A stretch of DNA of 64,000 nt from Sutcliffiella sp. FSL R7-0096 (GCF_038595065.1 NZ_CP152003.1:2212001-2276000); one strand, 5' to 3'; positions 55,063-64,000 are shown, counted from the first letter of the stretch. The notes: a model not told the origin generated them from the letters alone. Program-made: numbers and translations.

Positions 55063-55548
55063 TTATTTTTCTCGATTGAAATCTCCATTTTTACCGCCGG
55101 ATTTCTCTTTTAAAAACGTAGGGCCAATGATCATTCCTTTATCAACCGCTTTACACATATCATAAATCGTTAATGCACAGACAGATGCTGCTGTTAAAGC
55201 TTCCATTTCCACACCTGTACTGCCTTTTGTTTTGACGGTTGCATAAATGGAGAGATGATATTCCTGATCAATCTTTTTCCAATCAAACGTCAAATCAATC
55301 CCACTTATCGGAATCGGATGACACATAGGGATGATTGTTGATGTTTGTTTGGCTGCCATAATACCAGCAACTTGAGCAACAGCTAACACGTCTCCTTTTT
55401 TCATAGTCTGTTCTGTAATACTTAAGTAAATCTCTTCATTTACTATAATGCTAGATTGTGCAGTTGCTGAGCGGTTGCTCACTTCTTTTTGTGTGATATC
55501 AACCATTTTGGCTCTTCCTTGATCATTAAAATGTGTGAATTTTGACAT
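55063..55548 (-). CDS. moaC: Cyclic pyranopterin monophosphate synthase MoaC
   Basis: MoaC converts the MoaA product to cyclic pyranopterin monophosphate. The 161-residue protein has [20 protein letters not shown] and [11 protein letters not shown], the active-site segments of the family, and the Lys-Asp of [12 protein letters not shown] 55548 was chosen because it gives MSKFTHFN and has aaagaggtg upstream. It is convergent with modB (4-bp gap) and divergent from moeA. Confidence 0.95.
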   Translation of the reverse strand: MSKFTHFNDQGRAKMVDITQKEVSNRSATAQSSIIVNEEIYLSITEQTMKKGDVLAVAQVAGIMAAKQTSTIIPMCHPIPISGIDLTFDWKKIDQEYHLSIYATVKTKGSTGVEMEALTAASVCALTIYDMCKAVDKGMIIGPTFLKEKSGGKNGDFNREK

Positions 55549-55648
55549 AGCAAGCACCTCTTTGTCATGTTGTATAATACCAATTGAAGCTATTGTAACA
55601 TGTTATCATAATCTAAAGAATCTATTTAGAAAGGAGCTACATTTCAAC

Positions 55649-56917
55649 ATGGTTGATAAAAGAAAGCCAATTCCTGTGAGAGATGCTGTATCCAAAGTTG
55701 TCGAACTTGCTAAAACTGGATCCACAGAACGAATCAATATAAATGATGCGCATGGGCGGATACTAGGTGAAGATATTATAGCTGTGCATCCTGTTCCTCC
55801 TTTTGACCGTTCACCTTATGATGGATTCGCTATACGAGCAATTGATTCAAGAGGGGCAAGTCTGGACAATCCACAAACCTTCACTGTAATTGAAACAATT
55901 GGAGCAGGTTCAGTTGCTTTAAAGCAAGTAAATGAATTTGAGGCTGTGCGGATCATGACAGGAGCAAAAATCCCTGATCAATGTGATGCAGTAGTCATGC
56001 TAGAATTAGCTTCGGAAAAAACCGAGAACGGCTTAGAAAAAATGACAATTAAGCGATCTTTTAAGTCAGGGGACAATATCTCGTTTAAAGGAGAGGACAC
56101 CGAAGCTGGCACCGTACTGATTCGTAAAGGTCAAAAAATCAATCCAGGCGTGGTTGCTTTATTAGCGACTTTCGGCTATGAAACGGTCGAGGTGGCAAAG
56201 CAGCCAATAATCGGCGTTTTTGCAACCGGTTCGGAACTTTTGGATGTAGGTGAAGAGTTGCAACCAGGCAAAATCCGTAATAGCAATGCATATATGGTGG
56301 CAGCACAAATTGAACGAGCCGGAGCAAAGGTTAAAATGCTTGGAACGTTAGAAGATGATCTTGAAAGCAGCTATCAATCCATAAAACATGCGCTAAAAGA
56401 AGTGGATATGTTAATTACAACAGGCGGGGTTTCAGTAGGGGATTATGATTTTTTACCAGCTATCTATGAAAAGCTTGATGCACAAGTATTATTTAATAAA
56501 GTGGCTATGCGTCCTGGCAGTGTCACAACGGTGGCGCATATAGATAGAAAGTTTTTGTTTGGGTTGTCAGGCAATCCTTCTGCATGCTATGTAGGATTTG
56601 AACTTTTTGTACGTCCAGTAGTTAATATTCAGCTATATGTCGATAAGCCACATCTACTCCCAGTTCAAGCAAGATTGTCGGAAGACTTTCCAAAACCGAA
56701 TCCGTTTACTCGCTTCGTAAGGAGTAAGTTGAGCTTTGAGGGTGAATCGCTAACTGTTGCGCCAAGTGGATTTAATAAATCGAGCGCAGTGACATCACTT
56801 GCTGCAACAGATTGCATGATCGTGCTACCTGGAGGAACACGAGGCTTTCAAAAAGGGGACTTAGTAAAAGTGGTTCTGCTAGAGTCAACCGAGGGAAGTG
56901 AATGGCCTTGGGAGTGA
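55649..56917 (+). CDS. moeA: Molybdopterin molybdenumtransferase MoeA
   Basis: MoeA inserts molybdenum into adenylylated molybdopterin. The 422-residue protein has PPFDRSPYDGFAIR near the N-terminus, MTGAKIPDQCDAVV, TTGGVSVGDYDFL and GLSGNPSACYVGFE, all family signatures. The frame opens far upstream at 55535 inside moaC; ATG 55649 was chosen as the family start, with aaaggag 12 bp before it. Its last 16 bases overlap mobB. Confidence 0.95.
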   Translation: MVDKRKPIPVRDAVSKVVELAKTGSTERININDAHGRILGEDIIAVHPVPPFDRSPYDGFAIRAIDSRGASLDNPQTFTVIETIGAGSVALKQVNEFEAVRIMTGAKIPDQCDAVVMLELASEKTENGLEKMTIKRSFKSGDNISFKGEDTEAGTVLIRKGQKINPGVVALLATFGYETVEVAKQPIIGVFATGSELLDVGEELQPGKIRNSNAYMVAAQIERAGAKVKMLGTLEDDLESSYQSIKHALKEVDMLITTGGVSVGDYDFLPAIYEKLDAQVLFNKVAMRPGSVTTVAHIDRKFLFGLSGNPSACYVGFELFVRPVVNIQLYVDKPHLLPVQARLSEDFPKPNPFTRFVRSKLSFEGESLTVAPSGFNKSSAVTSLAATDCMIVLPGGTRGFQKGDLVKVVLLESTEGSEWPWE

Positions 56918-57420
56918 CACCTCCAATTTTACAGGTTGTTGGATTTAAAAACAGCGGAAAAACGACGGTCGTTTCCAACATGATTCAGTTCGCAAGTGAA
57001 AATGGATTTAAACTGGGTTCGATCAAGCATCATGGTCATGGAGGGCCTCCTGATCTACCAGATGAATGGAAGGATAGTGATCGACATCTTCGCGCAGGTG
57101 CTTTAGTAAGTGTAGTGGAAGGAGAAGGCAAACTCCATCTCGTAGCCCAAAAAGCAGTCTGGCAGCTTGAGGAAATATTGTTCCTTTATCAAGCGATGAA
57201 TGTTGATGGCATTTTAGTAGAAGGTTATAAGAAAGCACATTATCCAAAAATCGTCATGTTGCACCAAAAAGAAGATTTGGTGTTGCTTGAAGAATTGGAA
57301 GATGTTGTAGGAGTAATTCACGATTACTCCATTCCAAAAATCGACCTGCCTTCTACGTCATTTTTATTTACAGAAAAAGAGCTTTACTGCCACTGGTTTT
57401 TGGATTATTTAAGGAGGTGA
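56902..57420 (+). CDS. mobB: Molybdopterin-guanine dinucleotide biosynthesis adaptor MobB
   Basis: MobB is a GTP-binding helper for MobA in making the guanine dinucleotide form of the cofactor. The 172-residue protein has the P-loop GFKNSGKTT (14-22), the IKHHGHGG loop and VEGYK. It overlaps moeA by 16 bp and its stop overlaps the ribosome site of moaE, so it sits inside a tightly packed operon. Its presence points to a dinucleotide cofactor for formate dehydrogenase or nitrate reductase type enzymes. Confidence 0.93.
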   Translation: MALGVTPPILQVVGFKNSGKTTVVSNMIQFASENGFKLGSIKHHGHGGPPDLPDEWKDSDRHLRAGALVSVVEGEGKLHLVAQKAVWQLEEILFLYQAMNVDGILVEGYKKAHYPKIVMLHQKEDLVLLEELEDVVGVIHDYSIPKIDLPSTSFLFTEKELYCHWFLDYLRR

Positions 57421-57425
57421 TACGA

Positions 57426-57884
57426 ATGTTTGTGATTACAGAAAAACCTATTTCTATTGAAGAAGTAACAAATAAAGTTGTTCGTCGGGATGCAGGTGCG
57501 ATCGTCAATTTTATTGGGACAGTTCGTGAATTTACGAAAGGCCGACGAACCATTTCATTGCATTATGAAGCATATCCTTCGATGGCGCAAAAGCAGTTGC
57601 AAAGAATTGGGAATGAAATTGAGGAAAGATGGCCGGATGCAAAGGTAGCCATTTCTCATCGTACTGGTAATCTCAACATTTCAGATATAGCAGTCGTAAT
57701 AGCAGTTTCGACTCCTCATCGAAAAGATGCTTATGAGGCAAATGAATATGCCATTGAACGGATTAAGCAAATCGTACCTATTTGGAAAAAAGAAAAGTGG
57801 GAAGATGGGGAAGAGTGGATTGGTGATCAACTTGAAAAAACTGCTTATCCAAAAGGTCAACCTGAAGAGGTGAAAGAGCAATGA
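57426..57884 (+). CDS. moaE: Molybdopterin synthase catalytic subunit MoaE
   Basis: MoaE with MoaD adds the two dithiolene sulfurs to cyclic pyranopterin. The 152-residue protein has GAIVNFIGTVRE, LHYEAYPSMA, VAISHRTGNLNISD and the catalytic Lys region WKKEKW near 119-124. ATG 57426 was chosen over GTG 57417 because aaggaggtg lies at normal spacing. It overlaps moaD by four bases (ATGA). Confidence 0.95.
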   Translation: MFVITEKPISIEEVTNKVVRRDAGAIVNFIGTVREFTKGRRTISLHYEAYPSMAQKQLQRIGNEIEERWPDAKVAISHRTGNLNISDIAVVIAVSTPHRKDAYEANEYAIERIKQIVPIWKKEKWEDGEEWIGDQLEKTAYPKGQPEEVKEQ

Positions 57885-58111
57885 TAAAAATACAGTTTTT
57901 TGCACACTTACGTGAAAAAGTTGGTCAAGATCAGCTGATGTTAGATTTCAAAAAAATAAGTGTAAAAGATTTACTGGAGGTGTTGGCAAATTCGTATCAG
58001 CTACAAACAGACACGTTCATGGTAGCGGTAAACGAAGAATATGCAGATATTGAAGACGTGATACTAGAAGGTGATACCGTTGCCCTTATTCCTCCTGTAA
58101 GTGGTGGGTAA
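57881..58111 (+). CDS. moaD: Molybdopterin synthase sulfur carrier MoaD
   Basis: MoaD is a ubiquitin-like sulfur carrier. The 76-residue protein ends in the obligatory PPVSGG; the last Gly is adenylated by MoeB and converted to thiocarboxylate. It begins FFAHLREKVG-type and is coupled to moaE by an ATGA overlap. Confidence 0.95.
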   Translation: MIKIQFFAHLREKVGQDQLMLDFKKISVKDLLEVLANSYQLQTDTFMVAVNEEYADIEDVILEGDTVALIPPVSGG

Positions 58112-58117
58112 AAGAGA

Positions 58118-58744
58118 TTGAAGAAAATTAATAACGGAAATAAAAATCTTGTTGGCATTATTCTAGCAGGCGGCGAATCAACGAGATTTGGTACCCCAAA
58201 AGCATTTGCAACCTATAAGGATAAGCCTTTTTACCAACATGCAATAGATGCTCTCACTCCATATGTCGATCAAATTGTAATCGTAAGTCATCCTTCGATT
58301 CGTCCACTTTTTGATGATCAGGAAGAATGTAAAGTGATTGAAGATATCGAACCTTATATTGGGAAAGGGCCTTTGTCTGGATTGTATTCGGCGATGCATC
58401 AATTTCATGCCTCTTGGTATTTTGTATTACCGTGTGACATGCCTTGTTTTGATAATATCGCTGCTAAAAAGCTCCTATCTATGATGGACGATCGTTTTGA
58501 CGCGATTGTTCCTCAAATCGCTGGTAGGCTTCATCCCCTGTCAGCGGTGTACCATAGACGGTCTTTCCACCATTTGGAAATGCAATTAGCAACAGGAAAT
58601 TACCGGTTAATTAATTTTATTGAACGATTGTCAGCACCCATTTTAACCGAACTACAACTGGAGTTAGATGAACGATCTTTTCAAAACATAAATGATTGGA
58701 ACGCTTATAAGCGATTAGGTGAAGGGAAGCATATTCGCGAATGA
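58118..58744 (+). CDS. mobA: Molybdenum cofactor guanylyltransferase MobA
   Basis: MobA links GMP to molybdopterin to form the guanine dinucleotide cofactor. The 208-residue nucleotidyltransferase has LAGGESTRFGTPKA (about 16-29) and VLPCDMPCF, the metal site. The start is a TTG at 58118, seven bases after moaD; ggtggg in the moaD end may serve as ribosome site. It differs from the MocA-like protein at 43.2 kb, which should make the cytidine form, so both cofactor types seem to be produced. Confidence 0.9.
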   Translation: MKKINNGNKNLVGIILAGGESTRFGTPKAFATYKDKPFYQHAIDALTPYVDQIVIVSHPSIRPLFDDQEECKVIEDIEPYIGKGPLSGLYSAMHQFHASWYFVLPCDMPCFDNIAAKKLLSMMDDRFDAIVPQIAGRLHPLSAVYHRRSFHHLEMQLATGNYRLINFIERLSAPILTELQLELDERSFQNINDWNAYKRLGEGKHIRE

Positions 58745-58765
58745 AGTTAGAAAGGAGGGACAGAC

Positions 58766-59776
58766 ATGAATCCTATAAAAGACAGTTTAACAAGACCTTT
58801 GCGGGACATTCGAATATCCGTAACAGATCAGTGTAACTTCCGCTGCTCTTACTGCATGCCGGCTGAAATATTTGGTCCTGATTTCGCTTTTCTACCAAAA
58901 GACGAGTATTTATCATTTGATGAAATTTATGAACTGGTTCGCTCCATGGGTGATTTAGGTGTTGAAAAAGTACGCCTAACGGGTGGAGAACCTTTGTTAA
59001 GAAAAGATTTACACGAACTTATCGCAAAGTTATCCCTGATTGACTCCATTAAAGATATTGCCTTGACAACGAACGCCTTGTTGCTTCCGAAATATGCCAA
59101 AAAGCTAAAAGAAGCGGGACTCGACCGTGTCAATGTAAGTATGGACGCTATTGACGAAGAAGTTTTTAAAAAGATGAACGGTCGATCTGTCAGCGTAAAG
59201 CCAGTGTTAAAAGGAATCGCTGCGGCTCAAGAAGCAGGACTTGAAGTGAAAATCAATATGGTGGTGCAAAAAGGCGTCAATGATGACCAAATCGTCCCGA
59301 TGGCTTCTTATTTTAAAAATAAAGGGATTACTTTACGTTTTATTGAGTTTATGGATGTTGGGAGCACAAACGATTGGAAACTCTCATCTGTTGTTACGAA
59401 AAAAGAAATCGTAGAGATACTTGGCAAGCATTTTACAATAGAGCCGCTTGACGAATCATATTTTGGAGAAGTCGCTAGTCGGTACGGCTATGTTGGTACG
59501 AACACAGAGGTTGGAATCATCCCGTCTGTATCTGATTCATTTTGTTCCACATGTACAAGAGCGAGGATATCAGCAGATGGAAAGCTGTATACCTGTTTAT
59601 TTGCGACAGAAGGCTTTGACTTAAAATCCCTTATGCGAAACAATCTTTCGATGGATGAGGTGAGCAACACCATTTCTGCCATCTGGAATAAACGCAGAGA
59701 CCGCTATTCAGATGAACGAACCGAGAAAACAGCAAAAAACAGAAAAAAAATTGAGATGTCGTACATTGGTGGGTAA
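58766..59776 (+). CDS. moaA: GTP 3',8-cyclase MoaA (radical SAM)
   Basis: MoaA starts cofactor synthesis by rearranging GTP with SAM radicals. The 336-residue protein has the first cluster motif C23-C27-C30 (CNFRCSYC), the SAM motif LTGGEPLLR, and the second cluster in [10 protein letters not shown]...YTCLFA. It ends in the Gly-Gly tail needed by the enzyme. The ATG follows aaaggaggg. It lies 21 bp after mobA. Confidence 0.97.
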   Translation: MNPIKDSLTRPLRDIRISVTDQCNFRCSYCMPAEIFGPDFAFLPKDEYLSFDEIYELVRSMGDLGVEKVRLTGGEPLLRKDLHELIAKLSLIDSIKDIALTTNALLLPKYAKKLKEAGLDRVNVSMDAIDEEVFKKMNGRSVSVKPVLKGIAAAQEAGLEVKINMVVQKGVNDDQIVPMASYFKNKGITLRFIEFMDVGSTNDWKLSSVVTKKEIVEILGKHFTIEPLDESYFGEVASRYGYVGTNTEVGIIPSVSDSFCSTCTRARISADGKLYTCLFATEGFDLKSLMRNNLSMDEVSNTISAIWNKRRDRYSDERTEKTAKNRKKIEMSYIGG

Positions 59777-59806
59777 AAGAAATCAAATAAAAGGTGTGGT
59801 CCATAA

Positions 59807-60313
59807 ATGCTTGCAGATCATCGAAAAAAATCCCCTAACAAAATTGCGTGCAAGGTGATAACGGTCAGCGATACAAGAACCAGTGAAACGGATAAGAGTG
59901 GAAAGAAAATAAAAGAACTTCTTACGCATGAAGGGCATGGGTGCGAATTTTATGAAATTGTGCCCGATGAACGTTTATTGATTAACAACGCTATTCAAAA
60001 TGGGTTACAGGACCCAAAAGTGGAAGCAGTCATTGTTAACGGTGGCACGGGTATTTCAAAAAGAGATGTAACGATTGAAGTCGTTCAAGCATTACTCGAA
60101 AAAGAGCTGGTCGGTTTCGGCGAGATTTTTCGTTATTTAAGCTACACGGAAGATATCGGATCTGCAGCAATTTTATCTCGTGCCACTGCCGGAACTGCTA
60201 TGGGAACTGTCGTCTTTGCCCTACCAGGTTCGACAGGTGCAGTCAAATTAGCCATGGAAAGACTTATTCTCCCGGAGATTGGTCATATTATTATGGAGCT
60301 TAATAAACATTGA
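59807..60313 (+). CDS. moaB: MoaB/MogA-type molybdopterin adenylyltransferase
   Basis: The 168-residue protein of the MoaB/Mog family adenylates molybdopterin before molybdenum insertion. Visible motifs are TVSDTRTSETDKSG, NGGTGISKRDVT and ALPGSTGAVKLAME. It is the last gene of the moeA-mobB-moaE-moaD-mobA-moaA-moaB run; element copy E follows 51 bp later. Confidence 0.95.
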   Translation: MLADHRKKSPNKIACKVITVSDTRTSETDKSGKKIKELLTHEGHGCEFYEIVPDERLLINNAIQNGLQDPKVEAVIVNGGTGISKRDVTIEVVQALLEKELVGFGEIFRYLSYTEDIGSAAILSRATAGTAMGTVVFALPGSTGAVKLAMERLILPEIGHIIMELNKH

Positions 60314-60364
60314 GGTGATGAGAGTTTCGAGTTATTTCTTGCTCGAACTTTCATCATTTATATA

Positions 60365-60547
60365 GGCTCTTTTCGTAAAGATTGTTGTTTGTAACCAAGT
60401 GAAAAATTGGAAATTGGATTTTTTACATTTAAATGCTCCAATTGTAGAAAGAGAATATCATTTTACTTAAGGAAAAGAGCACGATGGCAACTATTATTAC
60501 GTCATATAGATAATTATGAAAAAGAAACAGAGTATGCGAAAACAGCT
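60365..60547 (+). mobile_element. MITE-like element, copy E, with perfect 8-bp target duplication
   Basis: This 183-bp copy in the orientation of copy A has ends ggctcttttcgtaaag and tatgcgaaaacagct and the core ggaaaagagcacga near 60471-60484. TTTATATA occurs at 60357-60364 and again at 60548-60555, an exact 8-bp direct repeat. The element ends 32 bp before the fdhD start codon, and with its flanks fills most of the moaB-fdhD gap. Confidence 0.88.
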
Positions 60548-60579
60548 TTTATATAAGTTAACAGAAAGGACCTCTAATT

Positions 60580-61377
60580 GTGGACAAAAAAAACGTAATT
60601 TCCAGAAAAATTCTACGTGTTGAAAATGGAAAAGCTGGATGGAAAGATGATATTGTCGCGACCGAACAAGCCGTTACGATCAAATTAAACGGGGATGAAT
60701 TTGTCACAATGGTTTGCTCCCCAGAATACATAGAAGATATGGCAATCGGTTACCTGGCATCAGAGGGCATTATTCGAAAGTTTGATGACATTGAAAAGTT
60801 ATGGATCGACCATAAAAATGGATTTGTACATATACAATCTGCAAACATCAATCCCTTATACCAAAGGCTTCAAAACAAACGCTATATCACATCTTGTTGC
60901 GGAACGAGTAGACAAGGTTTCGTGTTTGCCAGTGATGCAATGTCAGCTAAAAAAATGTCTTCACGCAATATTCAACTGACACCACAAGACTGTTTTCGCT
61001 TAATGAATGATATGCAAAATAGCGCTGCTACCTTTAAAGAAACTGGAGGGGTACATAATGCAGCGCTGTGTGACGTAGATGGCATCGTACTAAGTCGAAT
61101 GGACATTGGCCGACATAACGCATTAGATAAAATCTATGGCTACTGTTTAAAAAATAAAATTTCTGTACAAGATAAAATTCTTGTTTTCAGTGGTCGTATG
61201 TCATCCGAGATTTTGCTCAAGGTCTCTAAAATTGGTTGTGAGATTGTTTTGTCTAAATCAGCTCCAACTGAACGTGCACTTGAACTTGCTGAAGAGTTGG
61301 AAATCACGACAGTAGGTTTTATAAGAAATCGATCGTTAAATGTGTATACTTGTCAAGAGAGAATAATTATAGAATAA
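60580..61377 (+). CDS. fdhD: Formate dehydrogenase sulfurtransferase FdhD
   Basis: FdhD passes sulfur from a desulfurase to the molybdenum cofactor of formate dehydrogenase. The 265-residue protein has the Cys-bearing loop TSCCGTS (C106-C107), the family segments GGVHNAALCD and DIGRHNALDKIYG, and the C-terminal SKSAPTERALELA. GTG 60580 follows agaaagga at normal spacing. The gene implies a formate dehydrogenase, which is not in this window, and sits directly behind MITE copy E. Confidence 0.95.
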   Translation: MDKKNVISRKILRVENGKAGWKDDIVATEQAVTIKLNGDEFVTMVCSPEYIEDMAIGYLASEGIIRKFDDIEKLWIDHKNGFVHIQSANINPLYQRLQNKRYITSCCGTSRQGFVFASDAMSAKKMSSRNIQLTPQDCFRLMNDMQNSAATFKETGGVHNAALCDVDGIVLSRMDIGRHNALDKIYGYCLKNKISVQDKILVFSGRMSSEILLKVSKIGCEIVLSKSAPTERALELAEELEITTVGFIRNRSLNVYTCQERIIIE

Positions 61378-61436
61378 AAGAATAAGTGCTAGTTTAAGTA
61401 TACGAGTATATCGTCGATAGAGATGGAAAGAAGTGA

Positions 61437-61476
61437 TAAAGCCCCTCCTGTTCAACAGAAGGGGCTTTATATATTT
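61437..61476. terminator. Bidirectional terminator between fdhD and the 75-residue gene
   Basis: AAAGCCCCTCCTGTT pairs with AACAGAAGGGGCTTT (one mismatch) around a short loop, with A/T-rich flanks. It serves convergent fdhD and the small minus-strand gene. Confidence 0.9.
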
Positions 61477-61478
61477 TT

Positions 61479-61706
61479 TCAGTTAACCAATTTGATTATT
61501 TCATCATTACGATTTTCCTTTTCTTTCTTAGATGAAAGGTCGTATTTTTTTAACAAGTGAAATAACTCGTTTAATTCTAGCTGATCAGGCTTTGTTCCAA
61601 GAAAATCTCGACACTTAGAATATAGATCGGATGGAAGGAATGTCTTTTGTGACTCTAGCTTGTTCCCTACGTCTTCTAAAGAATGATCTAGTTTACACGA
61701 ACTCAT
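61479..61706 (-). CDS. Small helical protein, function unknown
   Basis: The 75-residue protein is charged and helical (LEDVGNKLESQKTFLPSDL, LNELFHLLKKYDLSSKKEK) with two Cys (residues 4 and about 31). It has no membrane helix. I do not recognise it. ATG 61706 was chosen because aaggagg lies 6 bp upstream; the longer frame to 61772 has no ribosome site. Its place beside fdhD suggests a link with formate metabolism, by position only. Confidence 0.7.
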   Translation of the reverse strand: MSSCKLDHSLEDVGNKLESQKTFLPSDLYSKCRDFLGTKPDQLELNELFHLLKKYDLSSKKEKENRNDEIIKLVN

Positions 61707-62124
61707 AAAATACCTCCTTGTCTTAGTTTGGTTACTCAAGTGAAATTTCTTCAATGTATAAAATATAAACACAATCTTTCATTACTGACAAGTCTTTCTA
61801 ACTAAGAAAACAATCCTATATGTTTTTTAGTTTTTATTTAATAAGGTCAATTCCAAATTTTATAAAAACTATTATAAATATATTGAAAAAAACCTCAATA
61901 CAAGTTATTATTTATTTAGTCATAAATCTGTAACATTTAAAATATGAGATAGCGATCCTGTCGTCATTTTTAAGTGTTTAGACACTGTAAGCGATTACTA
62001 TTGGTATGAAAGTAGCGAAACCTGCTTGAGACTAATCGTCGTGCTTTTTTTGGGAAACATTTTTTCCTAAAAGAGAGTAGCGTCGTTTTTTTTTGTTTTT
62101 TTTAGAAAAGAAGGAGTGAAGAAC
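61707..62124. other. AT-rich intergenic region upstream of the MFS gene
   Basis: No gene is visible in this 418-bp gap. AGTAGCG occurs twice (about 62011 and 62084), and GGGAAA-CATTT-TTTCC can form a small hairpin near 62052-62068, so a structured leader for the transporter is possible but not shown. Confidence 0.4.
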
Positions 62125-63381
62125 ATGGGAAAAGTGAAAGGTAAGACAAAGAATCGTTGGCTGATTGCATTAGCAGCGGTTGGTATTCATATTTCAATAG
62201 GTTCCGTTTATGCTTGGAGTGTCTTTACGAACCCAATTAGAGAACAACTCGGATGGGATTTAAGTTCTGTTTCTTTGACATTCAGTATCGCCATTGTTTT
62301 TTTAGGTCTTTCTGCAGCTTTTATGGGTCATTTTGTTGAAAAGCATGGTCCACGGAAATCGGGTATAGTCGCCGCATCATTTTTTGGATTCGGTCTTGTA
62401 GGTGCGGGATTTGCTATTAATTTAGAATCAATTGGACTTTTATACTTTACATATGGGGCTTTAGGAGGAATTGGCCTTGGTATCGGTTACATTACCCCGG
62501 TATCTACCCTCGTTAAATGGTTCCCGGATCGTCGCGGGCTAGCAACAGGGCTTGCTATAATGGGTTTTGGGTTTTCTGCCATGCTTGCAAGTCCAATAAT
62601 GGCTAATTTAATAAGTACGGTTGGAATTGCGAATACGTTTATCACTTTAGGGATTATTTATTTTGTTATTATGATAGCGTCCTCTCTTTATATCGAAAGG
62701 CCACCTGCAGGTTATATGGAAAATGTGCAGAAGGATGGAAAGAAAGCAGCAACAGATCATATTCAATTAACTGCTAATGAAGCAGTTAAAACAAGGAAAT
62801 TTTGGTATTTATGGATTATGCTCTTTATTAATGTCACTTGTGGTATCGCTGTTTTATCTGTTGCATCACCGATGGCACAAGAAATTGCCGGTCTTTCAGC
62901 AGCCGCTGCAGCAACTATGGTTGGTTTGATGGGTGTCTTTAATGGCTTAGGAAGAATTGGTTGGGCTTCTATTTCCGATTATATGGGCAGACCAAATGTC
63001 TACACAGCGTTCTTTATCATTCAAATTGTTTCGTTCTTTGCACTTCCAAATATCACCCATGCAATTATGTTCCAAGTCGTATTATTTTTAATTTTGACAT
63101 GTTATGGTGGTGGTTTTGCTTCGGTTCCGGCTTACATCAGCGACTTGTTTGGCACAAAGCAGCTTGGCGCAATTCACGGGTATATTCTTACTGCTTGGGC
63201 TTTAGCAGGTTTAGCTGGGCCAATTCTTGCAGCATGGATTCGCGAAACAACAGATAGTTATGCAGGTACATTATTTATCTTTGGATTTATGTTTATTGCA
63301 GCACTTATTGTCTCACTTGTGATTAGAATTGATATTAAGCAAGCTAAAGAGAAAAACGATGTAAAAGGCTTAGCGAGTTAA
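62125..63381 (+). CDS. Oxalate/formate antiporter-family (OFA) MFS transporter
   Basis: The 418-residue protein has twelve hydrophobic helices and the OFA features: GSVYAWSVFTNPIREQLGW in the first helix pair, VEKHGPRKSG in the first loop, and WFPDRRGLATGLA. OFA carriers exchange oxalate for formate or move other small organic acids. Its place beside fdhD suggests formate or a related anion. ATG 62125 was chosen because gaaggag lies 8 bp upstream; GTG 62116 overlaps that site. Confidence 0.87.
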   Translation: MGKVKGKTKNRWLIALAAVGIHISIGSVYAWSVFTNPIREQLGWDLSSVSLTFSIAIVFLGLSAAFMGHFVEKHGPRKSGIVAASFFGFGLVGAGFAINLESIGLLYFTYGALGGIGLGIGYITPVSTLVKWFPDRRGLATGLAIMGFGFSAMLASPIMANLISTVGIANTFITLGIIYFVIMIASSLYIERPPAGYMENVQKDGKKAATDHIQLTANEAVKTRKFWYLWIMLFINVTCGIAVLSVASPMAQEIAGLSAAAAATMVGLMGVFNGLGRIGWASISDYMGRPNVYTAFFIIQIVSFFALPNITHAIMFQVVLFLILTCYGGGFASVPAYISDLFGTKQLGAIHGYILTAWALAGLAGPILAAWIRETTDSYAGTLFIFGFMFIAALIVSLVIRIDIKQAKEKNDVKGLAS

Positions 63382-63448
63382 GCAATTTGACATATTGTGT
63401 TACTCGAACTACTCTTTTAGTAAGAAAAGATAAATGAGGGTACAAAAC

Positions 63449-63808
63449 ATGAATAAATACGAGGCGGAATTCAGTAATTTAGTACGTTCTTTCCGAAAAA
63501 AACATATGGGCAAAGGTCCAAGTAAAATTAGTACAACATTTTGCAAAAAGTGGGCAATATGTGAGATGGAAGGAAACCTTTCACCTGTTGAGAAATTCAT
63601 TGCAACCGCAGATGAAGGAAAGCAAATGCTACGGGCAGCAAGAACGGAAATGGTTAAAGACATGTACCGTAAAAACCGACCAGTAGAAATGGAAGAGTTT
63701 TTGGAGTGTAAGTTCCTGGAATTGTTTGTTGATATAGATATTGAAAGAGACTTTGGAATTTCAGTTTTTGTTTTTGACGAAAATATTGAAGAGAAGTTTT
63801 CAAAATGA
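63449..63808 (+). CDS. DUF2294 family protein
   Basis: The 119-residue protein has the DUF2294 features: an N-terminal helix, MGKGPSKI, and a central segment from LSPVEKF to GKQMLRAARTEMVKDMY. Its biochemical role is unknown; in Bacillus such genes often neighbour formate dehydrogenase genes, which would fit this context. ATG 63449 follows gaggg at normal spacing; the frame extends 15 bp further to 63434. Confidence 0.85.
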   Translation: MNKYEAEFSNLVRSFRKKHMGKGPSKISTTFCKKWAICEMEGNLSPVEKFIATADEGKQMLRAARTEMVKDMYRKNRPVEMEEFLECKFLELFVDIDIERDFGISVFVFDENIEEKFSK

Positions 63809-64000
63809 GTTTGTGATGAAAAAGTTGGTGTAATGGCTCCACTTACTGCACTCTTTATGTGGAAATACCCATTGAAGGTGCACCGGATAAGCAAACACTT
63901 CACCATAATTATTGGCTAGGCACTTAGTAGCGATCCTGCAAAAGACCCAACCACCATTATCTTTCTCAAAATCTGAGGACATAGCGGTGGTTTTTTTATG
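63809..64000. other. Right-edge region, possible terminator
   Basis: ACCACC (about 63949) can pair with GGTGGT followed by seven T near 63984-63996, a weak terminator candidate. A 60-codon minus-strand frame (63800-63982) has no ribosome site and overlaps this hairpin, so it is not called as a gene. Confidence 0.4.

Noticed and set aside
63800-63982. 60-codon minus-strand frame at the right edge
   Set aside because: No ribosome site, overlap with a hairpin, and no family resemblance.

Overview
The window is low-GC Gram-positive chromosome from a member of the Bacillaceae (Bacillus in the broad sense). The evidence is gene order and sporulation genes. Stretches that match the Bacillus subtilis map are mutS-mutL, miaA-hfq, spoVK, hflX-ynbB-glnR-glnA, and lexA-yneB-ynzC-tkt-sirA-yneF-ccdA-yneI-ccdC-yneK. 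Sporulation-linked genes include spoVK, sirA, a small Spo0E-type phosphatase and a YIEGIA pair. No rRNA or tRNA gene was seen. The species cannot be fixed from this alone; a C30-carotenoid cassette suggests a pigmented lineage.

Layout. 1-5.5 kb: mismatch repair (mutS cut by the left edge, mutL), tRNA modification (miaA) and hfq. 5.9-6.9 kb: spoVK. 6.9-10.2 kb: a staphyloxanthin-type tail cassette (crtP-like, crtQ-like, crtO-like), then a TRIC-family channel. 11-16 kb: hflX, ynbB, a 52-bp tandem array, and glnRA with GlnR operators. 16-19.2 kb: a decayed prophage (integrase scrap, endolysin tail, holin) around a Cys-rich putative spore protein. 19.2-20.9 kb: nucleoside hydrolase and a DUF421 protein. 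20.9-33.6 kb: the lexA-to-yneK block, interrupted by a BmrCD-like heterodimeric ABC exporter. 33.8-41.4 kb: moxR/DUF58/DUF4129 operon and proline synthesis proI-proB-proA.

The right third (42-64 kb) is different. It has a graveyard of broken genes (M14-type peptidase, an IscB nuclease in two pieces with an omega-RNA-like leader, an SDR, an M50 protease, a HAD hydrolase). Around and after these lies molybdenum metabolism: a three-subunit molybdenum hydroxylase with its XdhC and MocA maturation genes, then moeB-modA-modB, moaC, moeA-mobB-moaE-moaD-mobA-moaA-moaB, fdhD and an oxalate/formate-type transporter. Together these could make molybdopterin cofactor, insert it into a xanthine-dehydrogenase-type enzyme, and sulfurate a formate dehydrogenase that probably lies beyond the right edge.

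The two least ordinary signals are mobile. First, five copies of one 166-184 bp non-coding inverted-repeat element (MITE) are spread from 5.5 to 60.5 kb. Two copies have perfect 8-bp target duplications. One sits where the SOS division inhibitor yneA is found in B. subtilis, and three end 32-39 bp before a start codon. Second, an iscB gene is split: residues up to about 32 lie at 42.47 kb behind an omega-RNA-like leader, and the rest resumes at the same codon at 50.82 kb, with 8.3 kb carrying the molybdenum hydroxylase cluster between them.
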